From Lachnospiraceae bacterium (GTDB lineage: Bacteria > Bacillota > Clostridia > Lachnospirales > Lachnospiraceae): a stretch of 33,782 nt of DNA. The stretch covers positions 1 to 33,782 of the forward strand of contig JAILOI010000025.1 of NCBI GenBank assembly GCA_024690885.1, given 5' to 3'. Below are positions 14,694-23,948 of the stretch, piece after piece. The notes beneath the pieces are model-generated. The model saw only the letters and a program-made list of their open reading frames with translations, was not told where the DNA came from and did not search any database. Within the stretch, counting starts at the first letter, position 1; each line of letters begins with the position of its first letter. A program made the position numbers and the translations under genes.

Positions 14694-16721
14694 ATGAACG
14701 AAAACGAGCAGAACAACAATGGTCAGAAGAATGACAAGAACAACAAGTTTCGTCAACCGATTCTGTTGTTCGTTCTTTTTTCTCTGATTGCGCTGTTTGT
14801 CACGAGTTATGTGTACAATACTGCAGGATCATCTACCCGTCAGGAAATCTCCTACACCCAGTTCTGGAACTTGGTTGAGGATGGTGATGTGAAGACCGTG
14901 GTCTTCGATGGAAACCAGATTGAGATTACCCTCAAGGAGGATTCCACCTTCACTGCATCGGAGGATGATGCCAAGGTACAGGAAGCTTATCAGAGAAGCA
15001 CCGGCCAGAAATTAGAAGTCACATATTATACCGGATATATTTCCGATGATGAATTGGTCACCACCTTGAAGAACAAGGGGGTTGAGATTAAGCGTGGAGA
15101 TTCCACCAATACCACGTCTTTGATTTACAACATCTTATCTCTTGTGATTCCGTTGGTCATCCTCTGGATTATCTTCGGCCTTCTGATGCGCCGTATGGGC
15201 GGTGGCGCTATGGGCGTCGGCAAGAGCAACGCCAAGGTATACGTGGAGAAGTCCACCGGAGTTACCTTCAAGGATGTTGCCGGACAGGACGAAGCCAAGG
15301 AATCCCTACAGGAAGTAGTAGACTTCCTGCATAACCCGCGGAAGTACACCCGCATCGGTGCCAAGCTTCCTAAGGGAGCTTTATTGGTGGGCCCTCCGGG
15401 TACCGGTAAAACTTTGCTGGCCAAGGCAGTTGCCGGAGAGGCGGGCGTTCCGTTCTTCTCTTTGGCCGGTTCCGATTTTGTAGAGATGTTTGTGGGCGTG
15501 GGTGCTTCCCGTGTTCGTGATTTGTTTAAGGAAGCCCAGAAGGCTGCACCATGTATCATCTTCATCGATGAGATTGATGCGATTGGTAAGAGCCGTGATT
15601 CCAGATTTGGTGGCGGCAATGATGAGCGCGAGCAGACCTTGAATCAGTTATTGGCCGAGATGGATGGTTTTGATACCTCCAAGGGTCTTCTGATTTTAGC
15701 AGCAACCAACCGTCCGGAAGTTTTGGACAAGGCACTGCTTCGTCCGGGTCGTTTCGATCGACGTATCATCGTGGATCGTCCGGATTTGAAGGGTCGTCTG
15801 GAAACTTTGAAGGTGCATGCCAAGGACGTTGCTATGGATGAGACCGTAGATTTGGATGCGATGGCTTTGGCCAGCGCAGGCTTGGTTGGTTCTGATTTGG
15901 CAAACATCATCAACGAGGCAGCCATCAATGCAGTAAAGCATGGTCGCAACTGTGTCAACCAGGACGATTTGTTTGAAGCATTTGAATTAGTTGCGGTGGG
16001 TGGCAAGGAGAAGAAGGATCGTGCCATGAGCGACAAGGAACGCAAGATTGTGTCCTACCACGAAGTGGGCCACGCTTTGGTTTCTGCATTGCAGAAGAAC
16101 TCCGAACCGGTACAGAAGATTACCATCGTTCCCCGTACCATGGGTGCCTTGGGTTACACCTTGCAGACACCGGAAGAAGAGAAGTTCCTTGAGACCAAGG
16201 ATGAACTGCTTGCTAAGATTATCACCTACATGGGTGGTCGTGCCGCAGAGGATGTGACCTTCGGAAGCTACACCAGTGGTGCTGCCAACGATATTGAGAG
16301 TGCAACCAACATTGCCCGTGCCATGGTAACCCGATTTGGTATGTCCGAGCGCTTCGGTATGATGGGGCTTGCAACCGTGGAAAGCCAGTACTTAGACGGC
16401 CGCGCAGCTCTAAACTGCGGCGAGGCTACGGCGGCAGCCATTGATGAGGAAGTACTTGGAATCATCACATCCAGTTACAACAAGGCAGTCGAACTGTTGC
16501 GTGAGCACCAGGAAGTGTTAAACCAGATTGCCGAGTACCTGTACGAGAAGGAAACTATCACCGGTAAAGAATTCATGAAGATGTTCCGTGAACTCACCGG
16601 AATCGAGGGTGACGAGGATATGACGGAGGAATCCGATTCCAAAGCATCCGGCGAAGACGCTGTGGAAGCGACTCATATTTCAGAAGGAACTGAGGACATC
16701 TTCGTAGAGGAAGAAGTATAG
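14694..16721 (+). CDS. ftsH: ATP-dependent zinc metalloprotease FtsH
   Basis: The 675-residue membrane AAA protease degrades misfolded and regulatory membrane or cytosolic proteins as a hexamer. A first membrane helix (about 20-40) and a second (about 135-155) flank an extracytoplasmic domain. Then come Walker A GPPGTGKT (233-240), Walker [12 protein letters not shown], the second region of homology ([20 protein letters not shown]) and the zinc site HEVGH (456-460). The C-terminus is strongly acidic. I chose the ATG at 14694, with GGAGGA at 14683-14688, over an in-frame ATG at 14673. The stop is immediately followed by the uvrC ATG. Confidence 0.97.
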   Translation: MNENEQNNNGQKNDKNNKFRQPILLFVLFSLIALFVTSYVYNTAGSSTRQEISYTQFWNLVEDGDVKTVVFDGNQIEITLKEDSTFTASEDDAKVQEAYQRSTGQKLEVTYYTGYISDDELVTTLKNKGVEIKRGDSTNTTSLIYNILSLVIPLVILWIIFGLLMRRMGGGAMGVGKSNAKVYVEKSTGVTFKDVAGQDEAKESLQEVVDFLHNPRKYTRIGAKLPKGALLVGPPGTGKTLLAKAVAGEAGVPFFSLAGSDFVEMFVGVGASRVRDLFKEAQKAAPCIIFIDEIDAIGKSRDSRFGGGNDEREQTLNQLLAEMDGFDTSKGLLILAATNRPEVLDKALLRPGRFDRRIIVDRPDLKGRLETLKVHAKDVAMDETVDLDAMALASAGLVGSDLANIINEAAINAVKHGRNCVNQDDLFEAFELVAVGGKEKKDRAMSDKERKIVSYHEVGHALVSALQKNSEPVQKITIVPRTMGALGYTLQTPEEEKFLETKDELLAKIITYMGGRAAEDVTFGSYTSGAANDIESATNIARAMVTRFGMSERFGMMGLATVESQYLDGRAALNCGEATAAAIDEEVLGIITSSYNKAVELLREHQEVLNQIAEYLYEKETITGKEFMKMFRELTGIEGDEDMTEESDSKASGEDAVEATHISEGTEDIFVEEEV

Positions 16722-18578
16722 ATGTTTCATATCGAAGAAGAACTTGCAAAACTCCCGGATCAGCCGGGAGTTTACATTATGCACGATGTCAATGACACCA
16801 TCATCTATGTGGGCAAGGCGCGCAGCTTAACCAAGCGTGTGCATCAGTATTTTCAGCCCAGCCATGACGAAGGCATTCGGAAGAAACAGATGGTGGCCAA
16901 TATTGATCATTTTGAGTACATTGTCACGGACTCCGAATTGGAGGCCCTGGTTTTAGAGTGCAATTTGATCAAGGAACATCGGCCAAAATATAACACCATG
17001 TTACGGGATGACAAGACGTATCCCTACATCAAAGTGACTCTGGGGGAGCATTTCCCAAGGGTCCTTTTTTCGCGTGAGATGAAGAAGGACCGAAGCAAGT
17101 ATTTTGGGCCTTTTACCAGTGCCGGTGCAGTGAAGGATACCATCGATTTAGTGCACAAGATTTACCATCTGCGTACCTGTAATAAGAAGTTTCCGGAGGC
17201 CATCGGCAAGGACCGTCCCTGCTTGAATTACCACATGAAGCAGTGCCCGGGTGTTTGCCAGGGCTACATTACGGAAGAGGAATACCGGAAGAACGTGGAT
17301 GGCGCCATCGATTTCCTGAACGGCAATTATCAGCCGGTAGCCAAGATGCTGAAGGAGAAGATGGAAGCTGCGGCTGCTGAGATGGAGTTTGAGCGGGCCG
17401 CGTCCTATCGGGATTTACTTCAGAGTGTGAAGGCTTGCATCCAGAAGCAGAAGATTACCAATGCGGATGGCGAGGACAAGGATATCATCGCGGTGGCAAC
17501 GGCCGAAGAGGATGCGGTGGTCCAGGTGTTCTTCATCCGCAACGGCAAGATGATTGGCCGGGATCACTTCTTCTTGAATGTTCGGGTGGATGAGAGTGCA
17601 GCCGATGTGCTGGAAGTGTTTGTACAGCAGTTTTACTCCGGTACGCCTTTTATCCCCAAGGAATTGATTCTCCAGGAGGAGCTGGAGGAGGCGGAGACTA
17701 TCGAGGCCTGGCTTTCCGAGAAGCGTGGCAGCAAGGTGCACATCCATACGCCGAAGATTGGTGCCAAGGAACGCCTGGTGGAGCTGGCGCTGAAGAATGC
17801 CCAGATGGTGTTAGACCAGGACAAGGAACGGATCAAGAAGGAAGAGGGTCGGACCATCGGCGCCATGAAGGAGATTGCGGACTTGATTGGGTTGCCCCGC
17901 ATCGACCGAATGGAGGCTTACGATATCTCCAACACCAACGGCTTCGAGTCGGTGGGCTCCATGGTGGTGTTTGAACGTGGTAAGCCCATGCGTAGTGACT
18001 ACCGGAAGTTCAAGCTTCGGACCATCACCGGGCCGGATGATTACGGCTCCATGCGTGAGGTGCTTACCCGTCGCTTTACCCATGGTTTAGAGGATCGGAA
18101 GAACTCCTCGGAGATTAACAGTTTTACCAAGTTTCCGGATGTGATTATGATGGATGGTGGCCGCGGCCAGGTGAACATCGCCCTGGAGGTGCTCCATGAT
18201 CTAAACTTACGCATTCCGGTGTGTGGTATGGTCAAGGACGATCACCATCGTACCCGCGGACTTTACTATCAGAACGTGGAAATTCCCATCGACAAGGGGA
18301 GTGAGGGATTTAAGCTGATTACCCGCCTGCAGGATGAGGCCCATCGCTTCGCCATCGAGTATCATCGTTCCCTGCGGGGCAAGGCTCAGACCAAGAGCTT
18401 CTTAGATGACATTCCGGGCATCGGTCCGGCGCGACGGAAAGCGCTGATGCGTCACTACGACAGTGCGGATGCCATGCAGGCGGCTTCCATCGAGGAATTA
18501 TCCCAGGTGGATTCCATGAACCGAGAGGCGGCGGAAGCAGTGTATGCCTTTTTTCACAAGGGTTTTGACAACCAATAG
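16722..18578 (+). CDS. uvrC: Excinuclease ABC subunit C
   Basis: The 618-residue endonuclease makes the 3' and 5' incisions in nucleotide excision repair with UvrA and UvrB. Domains in order: GIY-YIG nuclease ([19 protein letters not shown], about 15-35), a four-Cys-like region, a UVR/UvrB-binding segment ([18 protein letters not shown]), an RNase H-like nuclease ([10 protein letters not shown]...MDGGRGQVN), and a C-terminal helix-hairpin-helix ([14 protein letters not shown]). Its ATG touches the ftsH stop with no gap, so its ribosome site lies in the ftsH tail (AGAGGAAGAAG). A promoter for hprK overlaps its 3' end. Confidence 0.97.
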   Translation: MFHIEEELAKLPDQPGVYIMHDVNDTIIYVGKARSLTKRVHQYFQPSHDEGIRKKQMVANIDHFEYIVTDSELEALVLECNLIKEHRPKYNTMLRDDKTYPYIKVTLGEHFPRVLFSREMKKDRSKYFGPFTSAGAVKDTIDLVHKIYHLRTCNKKFPEAIGKDRPCLNYHMKQCPGVCQGYITEEEYRKNVDGAIDFLNGNYQPVAKMLKEKMEAAAAEMEFERAASYRDLLQSVKACIQKQKITNADGEDKDIIAVATAEEDAVVQVFFIRNGKMIGRDHFFLNVRVDESAADVLEVFVQQFYSGTPFIPKELILQEELEEAETIEAWLSEKRGSKVHIHTPKIGAKERLVELALKNAQMVLDQDKERIKKEEGRTIGAMKEIADLIGLPRIDRMEAYDISNTNGFESVGSMVVFERGKPMRSDYRKFKLRTITGPDDYGSMREVLTRRFTHGLEDRKNSSEINSFTKFPDVIMMDGGRGQVNIALEVLHDLNLRIPVCGMVKDDHHRTRGLYYQNVEIPIDKGSEGFKLITRLQDEAHRFAIEYHRSLRGKAQTKSFLDDIPGIGPARRKALMRHYDSADAMQAASIEELSQVDSMNREAAEAVYAFFHKGFDNQ

Positions 18579-18592
18579 AAATCATATAAAAT
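18565..18592 (+). promoter_or_regulatory. Internal promoter in front of hprK
   Basis: A perfect TTGACA (18565-18570), a 16-base spacer and TAAAAT (18587-18592) overlap the last codons of uvrC. It lets hprK and downstream genes be transcribed apart from ftsH-uvrC. Confidence 0.65.
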
Positions 18593-18627
18593 AGGAGTGT
18601 ATCCAACGCGATAAGGAGGGTTATCAT

Positions 18628-19560
18628 ATGGCAGAGGGCGCAAAACTTTCAAAGATTGCAGAGAATCTGAACCTGAAAAATTATACAGAATCCGTGAACT
18701 TAGAGGATATTGAAATCATGGTGGCCGATATCAATCGACCGGCATTGCAGTTACATGGATTTTTTGACTTTTTCCAATCCAATCGTATCCAGGTTATCGG
18801 TATGGTTGAGTGGAGTTACTTGAACGGCAAATCCGAAGAGGACCGATTGGCTGCTTTCGAGCGGTTAATCTCTTATGAGGTTCCTTGCGTGATTTTCTGT
18901 CGTGGTTTTATTCCGGAGCAGTCCTTCCTGGACATCGCTTGCAAGAAGGGGGTTGCACTCCTCGGCACAGAGCGCGGAACTTCGGAGTTTACCGCAGAAT
19001 TGATTTACAACTTAGGCTATGAGTTGGCACCCATTACTACCATCCATGGGGTACTTGTGGATGTCTACGGCGAGGGCTTATTGATTACCGGCGAGAGCGG
19101 CATCGGTAAGAGCGAGGCGGCCTTAGAATTGGTGCGTCGTGGTCATCGTCTGGTGGCGGATGATGTGGTAGAAATCCGTCGTGTGAACAACAATTCACTG
19201 ATCGGTACGGCACCGGCAGTAACCAAGCACTTAATTGAGCTGCGCGGCATCGGCATCATCGATGTCAAGAGCTTATTTGGTGTGGAGTGTGTCAAGGACC
19301 GTCAGAAGATTGGTTTTGTCATTAAGCTGGAAGACTGGAAGAAGGAGGCAGAATACGATCGCCTCGGTCTCCAGGATGAATATATGGATATCCTGGGCAA
19401 GCAGGTGGTTTGTCACTCCCTGCCGATTCGCCCGGGACGTAATTTGGCTGTCATCTGTGAGACGGCAGCTGTGAATTTCCGTCAGAAGAAGATGGGATAT
19501 AACGCAACTGAAGAGTTGTATCGCCGCGTGCAGGAGAACTTCGCAAACGGGCAGCAATAG
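18628..19560 (+). CDS. hprK: HPr kinase/phosphorylase
   Basis: The 310-residue bifunctional enzyme phosphorylates and dephosphorylates the regulatory serine of HPr or Crh, the switch for carbon catabolite repression in Firmicutes. The N-terminal domain is about 1-130. The kinase domain has P-loop GESGIGKS (155-162), the adjacent RRGHRLVADDVV segment and the HprK signature LRGIGIIDVKSLFG. AAGGAGGG precedes the ATG. In the same gene block, a Crh-like protein with a matching serine is encoded at 23682, a plausible substrate (inference). Confidence 0.97.
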   Translation: MAEGAKLSKIAENLNLKNYTESVNLEDIEIMVADINRPALQLHGFFDFFQSNRIQVIGMVEWSYLNGKSEEDRLAAFERLISYEVPCVIFCRGFIPEQSFLDIACKKGVALLGTERGTSEFTAELIYNLGYELAPITTIHGVLVDVYGEGLLITGESGIGKSEAALELVRRGHRLVADDVVEIRRVNNNSLIGTAPAVTKHLIELRGIGIIDVKSLFGVECVKDRQKIGFVIKLEDWKKEAEYDRLGLQDEYMDILGKQVVCHSLPIRPGRNLAVICETAAVNFRQKKMGYNATEELYRRVQENFANGQQ

Positions 19561-19590
19561 ATACAATAGAACCAGGAGGAATTTAGTTTT

Positions 19591-20991
19591 ATGGAACGCG
19601 AAAACGCATGGAAGAAATATCCGGAAGGAAAAAAGCGTAAAGCAGTCATGGATTTTGCAGAGGGATATCGTCAGTTTTTATCCAACTGTAAGACCGAGCG
19701 TGAGTGCAATGATTACTTTGTCAAGGAGGCCTTGGCAAATGGATTTGTAGATTTAACAGAGGTAATTTCCAAAGGCAAGAAGTTGAAGGCCGGAGACAAG
19801 GTATTCTTGTCCAACAACGGCAAGGGTCTTGCTATGTTTGTCATCGGTAAGGACGCTATGGAGAAGGGCATGAGCATCTTAGGTGCGCATATCGATTCTC
19901 CGCGTATGGATTTAAAGCAGAATCCATTGTATGAGGATACCGACATGGTCTTGTTAGACACCCACTACTATGGTGGTGTGAAGAAGTACCAGTGGGTGAC
20001 CATTCCGTTGGCATTGCACGGAGTCTTCATTAAGAAGGACGGCACCAAGGTTGTTGTAAACGTTGGCGACAAGCCGGGTGATCCGGTATTCGGTGTCAGT
20101 GACCTTTTGATTCACTTATCTGCAGAGCAGTTGGAGAAAAAGGGCGCCAAGGTCATCGAAGGCGAGCAGTTGGATGTCTTGATCGGAAGCATTCCAATGG
20201 ATGAGGACAAGAAGAAGGATGAGAAGACCAAGGAATTGGTGAAGGCAAACATCCTTCGTATTTTAGAAGCGGAGTACGGTATCGAGGAAGAGGACTTCCT
20301 ATCCGCTGAAATCGAAGTGGTACCGGCCGGTGAAGCGAGAGATTACGGCTTCGACCGCAGCATGATTATGGGTTACGGTCATGACGATCGTGTGTGTGCA
20401 TACCCGTCTTTCTGGGCAATGTTAAACACCAAGGCCGGCAAGCGTACCTATGCATGCTTATTGGTAGACAAGGAAGAAATCGGTAGCGTTGGTGCAACCG
20501 GTATGGAGTCTCGATTCTTCGAGAACACCGTAGCAGAAGTTATGAATGCGTTGGGACAGTATTCCGAATTGGCAGTACGCCGTGCACTGGCAAACTCCAA
20601 GGCACTTTCCTCTGATGTAAGTGCTGCATTCGATACCAATTTTGCTTCTGCTTTTGAGAAAAAGAACGCCGCTTACTTCGGTCGTGGTTTGGTATTCAAC
20701 AAGTATACCGGAAGCCGTGGCAAGGGTGGCTCCAACGATGCCAATGCGGAGTATGTTGGCGAAGTTCGCCGCATTATGGATGATGCCAAGGTTTGCTTCC
20801 AGACTGCAGAACTGGGCAAGGTTGACCAGGGCGGCGGTGGAACCATCGCTTATATCCTTGGTAACTATGGTATGCAGGTCATCGACAGTGGTGTGGCCGT
20901 ATTGAACATGCATGCACCTTGGGAAATCATCAGCAAGGTGGATATGTACGAAGCATACTTGGGATATATTGCATTTTTACAGAAGGCATAA
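19591..20991 (+). CDS. M18-family zinc aminopeptidase
   Basis: The 466-residue cytosolic dinuclear-zinc exopeptidase removes N-terminal residues, often acidic, from peptides. Metal and catalytic motifs are visible: GAHIDSPRMDLK (first His/Asp), a long insertion domain, GHDDRVCAYPS, LVDKEEIGSVGATGM with the Glu-Glu pair, and HAPWEIISKVD with a late His ligand. It matches the clostridial 'M18 family aminopeptidase 1' type. AGGAGGA lies ten bases before the ATG. Its place among envelope and carbon-control genes gives no specific hint of role. Confidence 0.92.
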   Translation: MERENAWKKYPEGKKRKAVMDFAEGYRQFLSNCKTERECNDYFVKEALANGFVDLTEVISKGKKLKAGDKVFLSNNGKGLAMFVIGKDAMEKGMSILGAHIDSPRMDLKQNPLYEDTDMVLLDTHYYGGVKKYQWVTIPLALHGVFIKKDGTKVVVNVGDKPGDPVFGVSDLLIHLSAEQLEKKGAKVIEGEQLDVLIGSIPMDEDKKKDEKTKELVKANILRILEAEYGIEEEDFLSAEIEVVPAGEARDYGFDRSMIMGYGHDDRVCAYPSFWAMLNTKAGKRTYACLLVDKEEIGSVGATGMESRFFENTVAEVMNALGQYSELAVRRALANSKALSSDVSAAFDTNFASAFEKKNAAYFGRGLVFNKYTGSRGKGGSNDANAEYVGEVRRIMDDAKVCFQTAELGKVDQGGGGTIAYILGNYGMQVIDSGVAVLNMHAPWEIISKVDMYEAYLGYIAFLQKA

Positions 20992-20994
20992 TGT

Positions 20995-21915
20995 ATGAAT
21001 ATGACGAGTGCACAGATAGAACAGATACGCGCACTGATTACCGCAGGCTCCTTTGTTACAAAGGAGCCTATGGCGCGTCATACGACCTTTCGCATCGGCG
21101 GGGACGCTGAGGTGTTTGTGGAGCCGACGATGGAAGAGATTCCACCGCTGATTTCCTATTGCAAGGAGCACCGGATTCCGGTGACGGTCATTGGCAATGG
21201 CAGCAATTTGCTGGTGGGCGATGGCGGAATCCGCGGCGTGGTGTTATGCATCGGACGGAATATGAGCCGGGTGGAGGTATCCGGTGATTGCATCGATGCA
21301 CAGGCCGGAGCCTTGTTGGCTCAGGTGGCTTCTGCGGCCAGAGATGCCGCCTTAAGCGGTATGGAATTTGCAGCAGGCATTCCGGGCAGTTTAGGTGGCG
21401 CCGTGGTGATGAATGCCGGTGCATATGGCGGCGAGATGAAGGACATCCTTGTGGATGTGACCTGCTTATCTGCAGCGGGTGAGATCGTTACCTATCCGGT
21501 GGAAGATTTGGAATTATCCTATCGCCACAGCAAGGTGATGGAGATGGAAGGCGCAGTGGTCCTATCCGCCAGGATCCGATTGCATCCGGGAAATTTGGAG
21601 GAGATTGTGGCAACCATGCGGGATTTAGCAGCCAAGCGCCAGGAGAAGCAGCCGCTAAACTTCCCAAGTGCAGGTAGCACCTTCAAGCGTCCGGAGGGAT
21701 ACTTCGCCGGCAAGCTGATTGAAGATGCAGGACTGCGTGGTTTTCAGGTGGGCGATGCCCAGGTATCGGAGAAGCACTGCGGTTTTGTAATCAATCGTGG
21801 TGGTGCAACTGCAGCGGATGTACGCAATCTCATTGAGGAAGTGGCACGCAGAGTGCGAGAGGATGCCGGTGTGGAACTTGTGCCGGAGGTTCGATTTGTA
21901 GGAGAGTTTAAATGA
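20995..21915 (+). CDS. murB: UDP-N-acetylenolpyruvoylglucosamine reductase
   Basis: The 306-residue FAD/NADPH enzyme makes UDP-N-acetylmuramic acid in peptidoglycan precursor synthesis. The FAD domain shows TTFRIGGDAEVFVEP, GNGSNLLVGDGGIRG and GSLGGAVVMNAGAYGGEM. The C-terminal domain shows YRHSKV, PSAGSTFKRP with the catalytic Ser, GLRGFQVGDAQVSEKHCGFVINRGGATA, and the final catalytic Glu region ELVPEVRFVGE. Start choices are ATG at 20995 or 21001; AGAAGG at 20981-20986 fits the first. It overlaps rapZ by four bases (ATGA). Confidence 0.96.
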   Translation: MNMTSAQIEQIRALITAGSFVTKEPMARHTTFRIGGDAEVFVEPTMEEIPPLISYCKEHRIPVTVIGNGSNLLVGDGGIRGVVLCIGRNMSRVEVSGDCIDAQAGALLAQVASAARDAALSGMEFAAGIPGSLGGAVVMNAGAYGGEMKDILVDVTCLSAAGEIVTYPVEDLELSYRHSKVMEMEGAVVLSARIRLHPGNLEEIVATMRDLAAKRQEKQPLNFPSAGSTFKRPEGYFAGKLIEDAGLRGFQVGDAQVSEKHCGFVINRGGATAADVRNLIEEVARRVREDAGVELVPEVRFVGEFK

Positions 21916-22787
21916 AACTTTTGATTTTGACCGGAATGTCGGGAGCCGGTAAACATACGGCATTTAAAATTCTAGAAGACTTTGGGTATCGCTGTGTGGA
22001 CAATCTTCCGGTGGAATTGTTAAAAAGCTTTGTGGAACTTAATCATCGCAACGGAACCGAAGATGATTTGGTTGCGGTTGGTATTGATGTGCGTGGTGGA
22101 GATTCCATCGAGTTGTTGCGTCAGGTGTTGCCGGAGCTGGAAGCAGACGGCATGGAATTTGAAATCCTGTTTTTGGATGCGGAAGATGTAGTGCTGGTAA
22201 AGCGCTACAAGGAAACCCGTCGCAGCCATCCTCTATCTGGTGCTGAGAGTATCTATGCAGGCATTTCCGAGGAGCGGGAGCGCATTCAGTTTTTGCGTGA
22301 GAAGGCCAATTACATCGTAGATACCAGTCATTTGCTAACCCGTGAGTTGCGGGCAGAGCTTCAGAAGATTTTTATTGACCGGGACGATTACAAGAACCTG
22401 TTTGTAACGGTGATGTCCTTCGGTTTTAAATATGGCATTCCCCAGGATGCAGACCTGGTGTTTGATGTGCGCTTTTTGCCGAATCCATACTATATTGCGG
22501 AGCTGCGTCCGATGACCGGCAACGACGAGGAAATCCAGAACTTCGTCATGCAAAACGAGGACGGTCCGGAGTTTGCGGACAAGCTGGAAGAGATGATTCG
22601 ATTCTTGATTCCCCGCTACATCGACGAGGGCAAGAATCAGTTGGTGATTTGCTTCGGCTGCACCGGTGGCAAGCATCGTTCGGTGACCATGGCCAATGAG
22701 CTTTACAACCGACTGAAGGATTCCGCCACCTACGGTATTCGCGTGGAACATCGAGACATTGACAAGGACGCTAAGCGAGGAAAGTAA
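21912..22787 (+). CDS. rapZ: RapZ/YvcJ-family nucleotide-binding protein
   Basis: The 291-residue protein belongs to the P-loop family that includes E. coli RapZ (small-RNA adaptor for glmS control) and B. subtilis YvcJ. The N-terminal domain has GMSGAGKHTAFKILEDFGYRCVDNLPVELL and the C-terminal domain has CFGCTGGKHRSVTMANEL, both typical. The P-loop is altered: the Ser/Thr after the Lys is His (GKHT, codon CAT), with the next residue Thr. Nucleotide binding may be changed. It overlaps murB and is one base from whiA. The B. subtilis neighbour yvcK is missing between them. Confidence 0.93.
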   Translation: MKLLILTGMSGAGKHTAFKILEDFGYRCVDNLPVELLKSFVELNHRNGTEDDLVAVGIDVRGGDSIELLRQVLPELEADGMEFEILFLDAEDVVLVKRYKETRRSHPLSGAESIYAGISEERERIQFLREKANYIVDTSHLLTRELRAELQKIFIDRDDYKNLFVTVMSFGFKYGIPQDADLVFDVRFLPNPYYIAELRPMTGNDEEIQNFVMQNEDGPEFADKLEEMIRFLIPRYIDEGKNQLVICFGCTGGKHRSVTMANELYNRLKDSATYGIRVEHRDIDKDAKRGK

Positions 22788-22788
22788 T

Positions 22789-23685
22789 ATGTCGTTTTCC
22801 GGAGATATCAAAGCGGAGCTGTTTGAGGTCCTCCCCAAAAGCCGACATTGCCAGATTGCAGAACTGTCTGCTTACGCATCGTTTTTAGGAAACTTTCACA
22901 AAAAAGACGAAAAATTGCGATTTACTTTGGGCACGGAGAATCCGAATGTACAGCGAAAATGCTTTACTTTGCTAAAAAAATTGGATACTATAACAAGGTA
23001 TGACGCAGGTGTAATCGAAGAAGATGCCCCGAAGATGCGTCAGATGCTTCGCATGGAGACCGGGATGTCTCCAGTGGATGGATTGTTGTTGCAACAACCC
23101 TGTTGCAAGCGCAGCTTTATCCGCGGTGCATTTCTGGCGACGGGATCCATGAGCGATCCCAACAAGGCATATCATTTCGAGATTGTGTGCGAGAGCGAGC
23201 CACAGGCCACCCAGTTACAGGACGTGATGAACGCCTTTGACTTAGATGCCAAGATTGTGGAACGCAAGAATCACTTTGTGGTTTACATCAAGGAAGGCGA
23301 GCAGATTTCTACTGTGCTTGGCTTGATGGGCGCCAATCGTGGAGTGTTGGACTTCGAGAATGTCCGGGTGATGAAGGACATGCGCAATGCCGTCAACCGT
23401 AAGGTGAACTGTGAGACCGCCAACATTAGTAAGACGGTGAATGCTGCAGTTCGACAACTAGAAGATATTCGGTATATCGAGGAAGTACAGGGACTGGATA
23501 CCCTATCTCCCAACTTACAGGAGATCGCGCAGGTACGCCTGGAGAATCCGGATACGCCTCTTAAGGATTTAGGGAATCTTCTCAATCCAATCGTGGGAAA
23601 ATCAGGGGTGAACCATCGTCTGCGTCGCATCAGCGAGATTGCAGACCGACTTAGAGAAGAAAGGTTTCAGGAGGATCTATCATGA
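22789..23685 (+). CDS. whiA: DNA-binding protein WhiA
   Basis: The 298-residue protein combines a LAGLIDADG-endonuclease-like N-terminal fold without nuclease function and a C-terminal helix-turn-helix. Recognisable parts are the start (M)SFSGDIKAEL, CCKRSFIRGAFLATGSMSDP, KNHFVVYIKEGEQIS, RKVNCETANISKTVNAAV and GKSGVNHRLRRISEIADRLR. WhiA controls sporulation septation in actinomycetes and affects division and chromosome segregation in Bacillus. The ATG at 22789 has AGGAAAG at 22779-22785; the longer in-frame start at 22759 lies inside rapZ. It overlaps the Crh-like gene by four bases. Confidence 0.95.
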   Translation: MSFSGDIKAELFEVLPKSRHCQIAELSAYASFLGNFHKKDEKLRFTLGTENPNVQRKCFTLLKKLDTITRYDAGVIEEDAPKMRQMLRMETGMSPVDGLLLQQPCCKRSFIRGAFLATGSMSDPNKAYHFEIVCESEPQATQLQDVMNAFDLDAKIVERKNHFVVYIKEGEQISTVLGLMGANRGVLDFENVRVMKDMRNAVNRKVNCETANISKTVNAAVRQLEDIRYIEEVQGLDTLSPNLQEIAQVRLENPDTPLKDLGNLLNPIVGKSGVNHRLRRISEIADRLREERFQEDLS

Positions 23686-23930
23686 GAAAAGATGTTGTTA
23701 TTCGTATGTCTGACTCTATGGAAGCAACACCAATTGCACATCTAGTACAGCTTGCAAATCAGTTCAGCAGTAAGGTTTATTTCGAAATGGATACCAAGAA
23801 GGTGAATGCCAAGAGCATCATGGGTATGATGAGCTTAGTATTATCATCCGGTTCTACCGTGACCATCGATGCCGAGGGCGACGATGAGCAGAATGCGGTG
23901 GACGCGTTGGAGGCATTTTTATCCAAGTAA
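23682..23930 (+). CDS. Crh-like HPr-family protein lacking the PTS histidine
   Basis: The 82-residue protein has the HPr fold pattern, including KKVNAKSIMGMMSL, where Ser45 aligns with the HprK target Ser46. At the PTS active site, HPr's GLHARPA is replaced by SMEATPI: His15 becomes Glu14 and Arg17 becomes Thr16. It therefore cannot be phosphorylated on the active-site His by Enzyme I, but should still be an HprK substrate, as is B. subtilis Crh (which has Gln there). Its position after rapZ and whiA also matches crh in Bacillus. The likely role is a catabolite-control cofactor, for example of a CcpA-like protein (inference). AGGAGG at about 23668 precedes the ATG. The phosphocarrier HPr proper must be elsewhere. 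Confidence 0.9.
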   Translation: MRKDVVIRMSDSMEATPIAHLVQLANQFSSKVYFEMDTKKVNAKSIMGMMSLVLSSGSTVTIDAEGDDEQNAVDALEAFLSK

Positions 23931-23948
23931 GGAATGGAGATGGAACAT

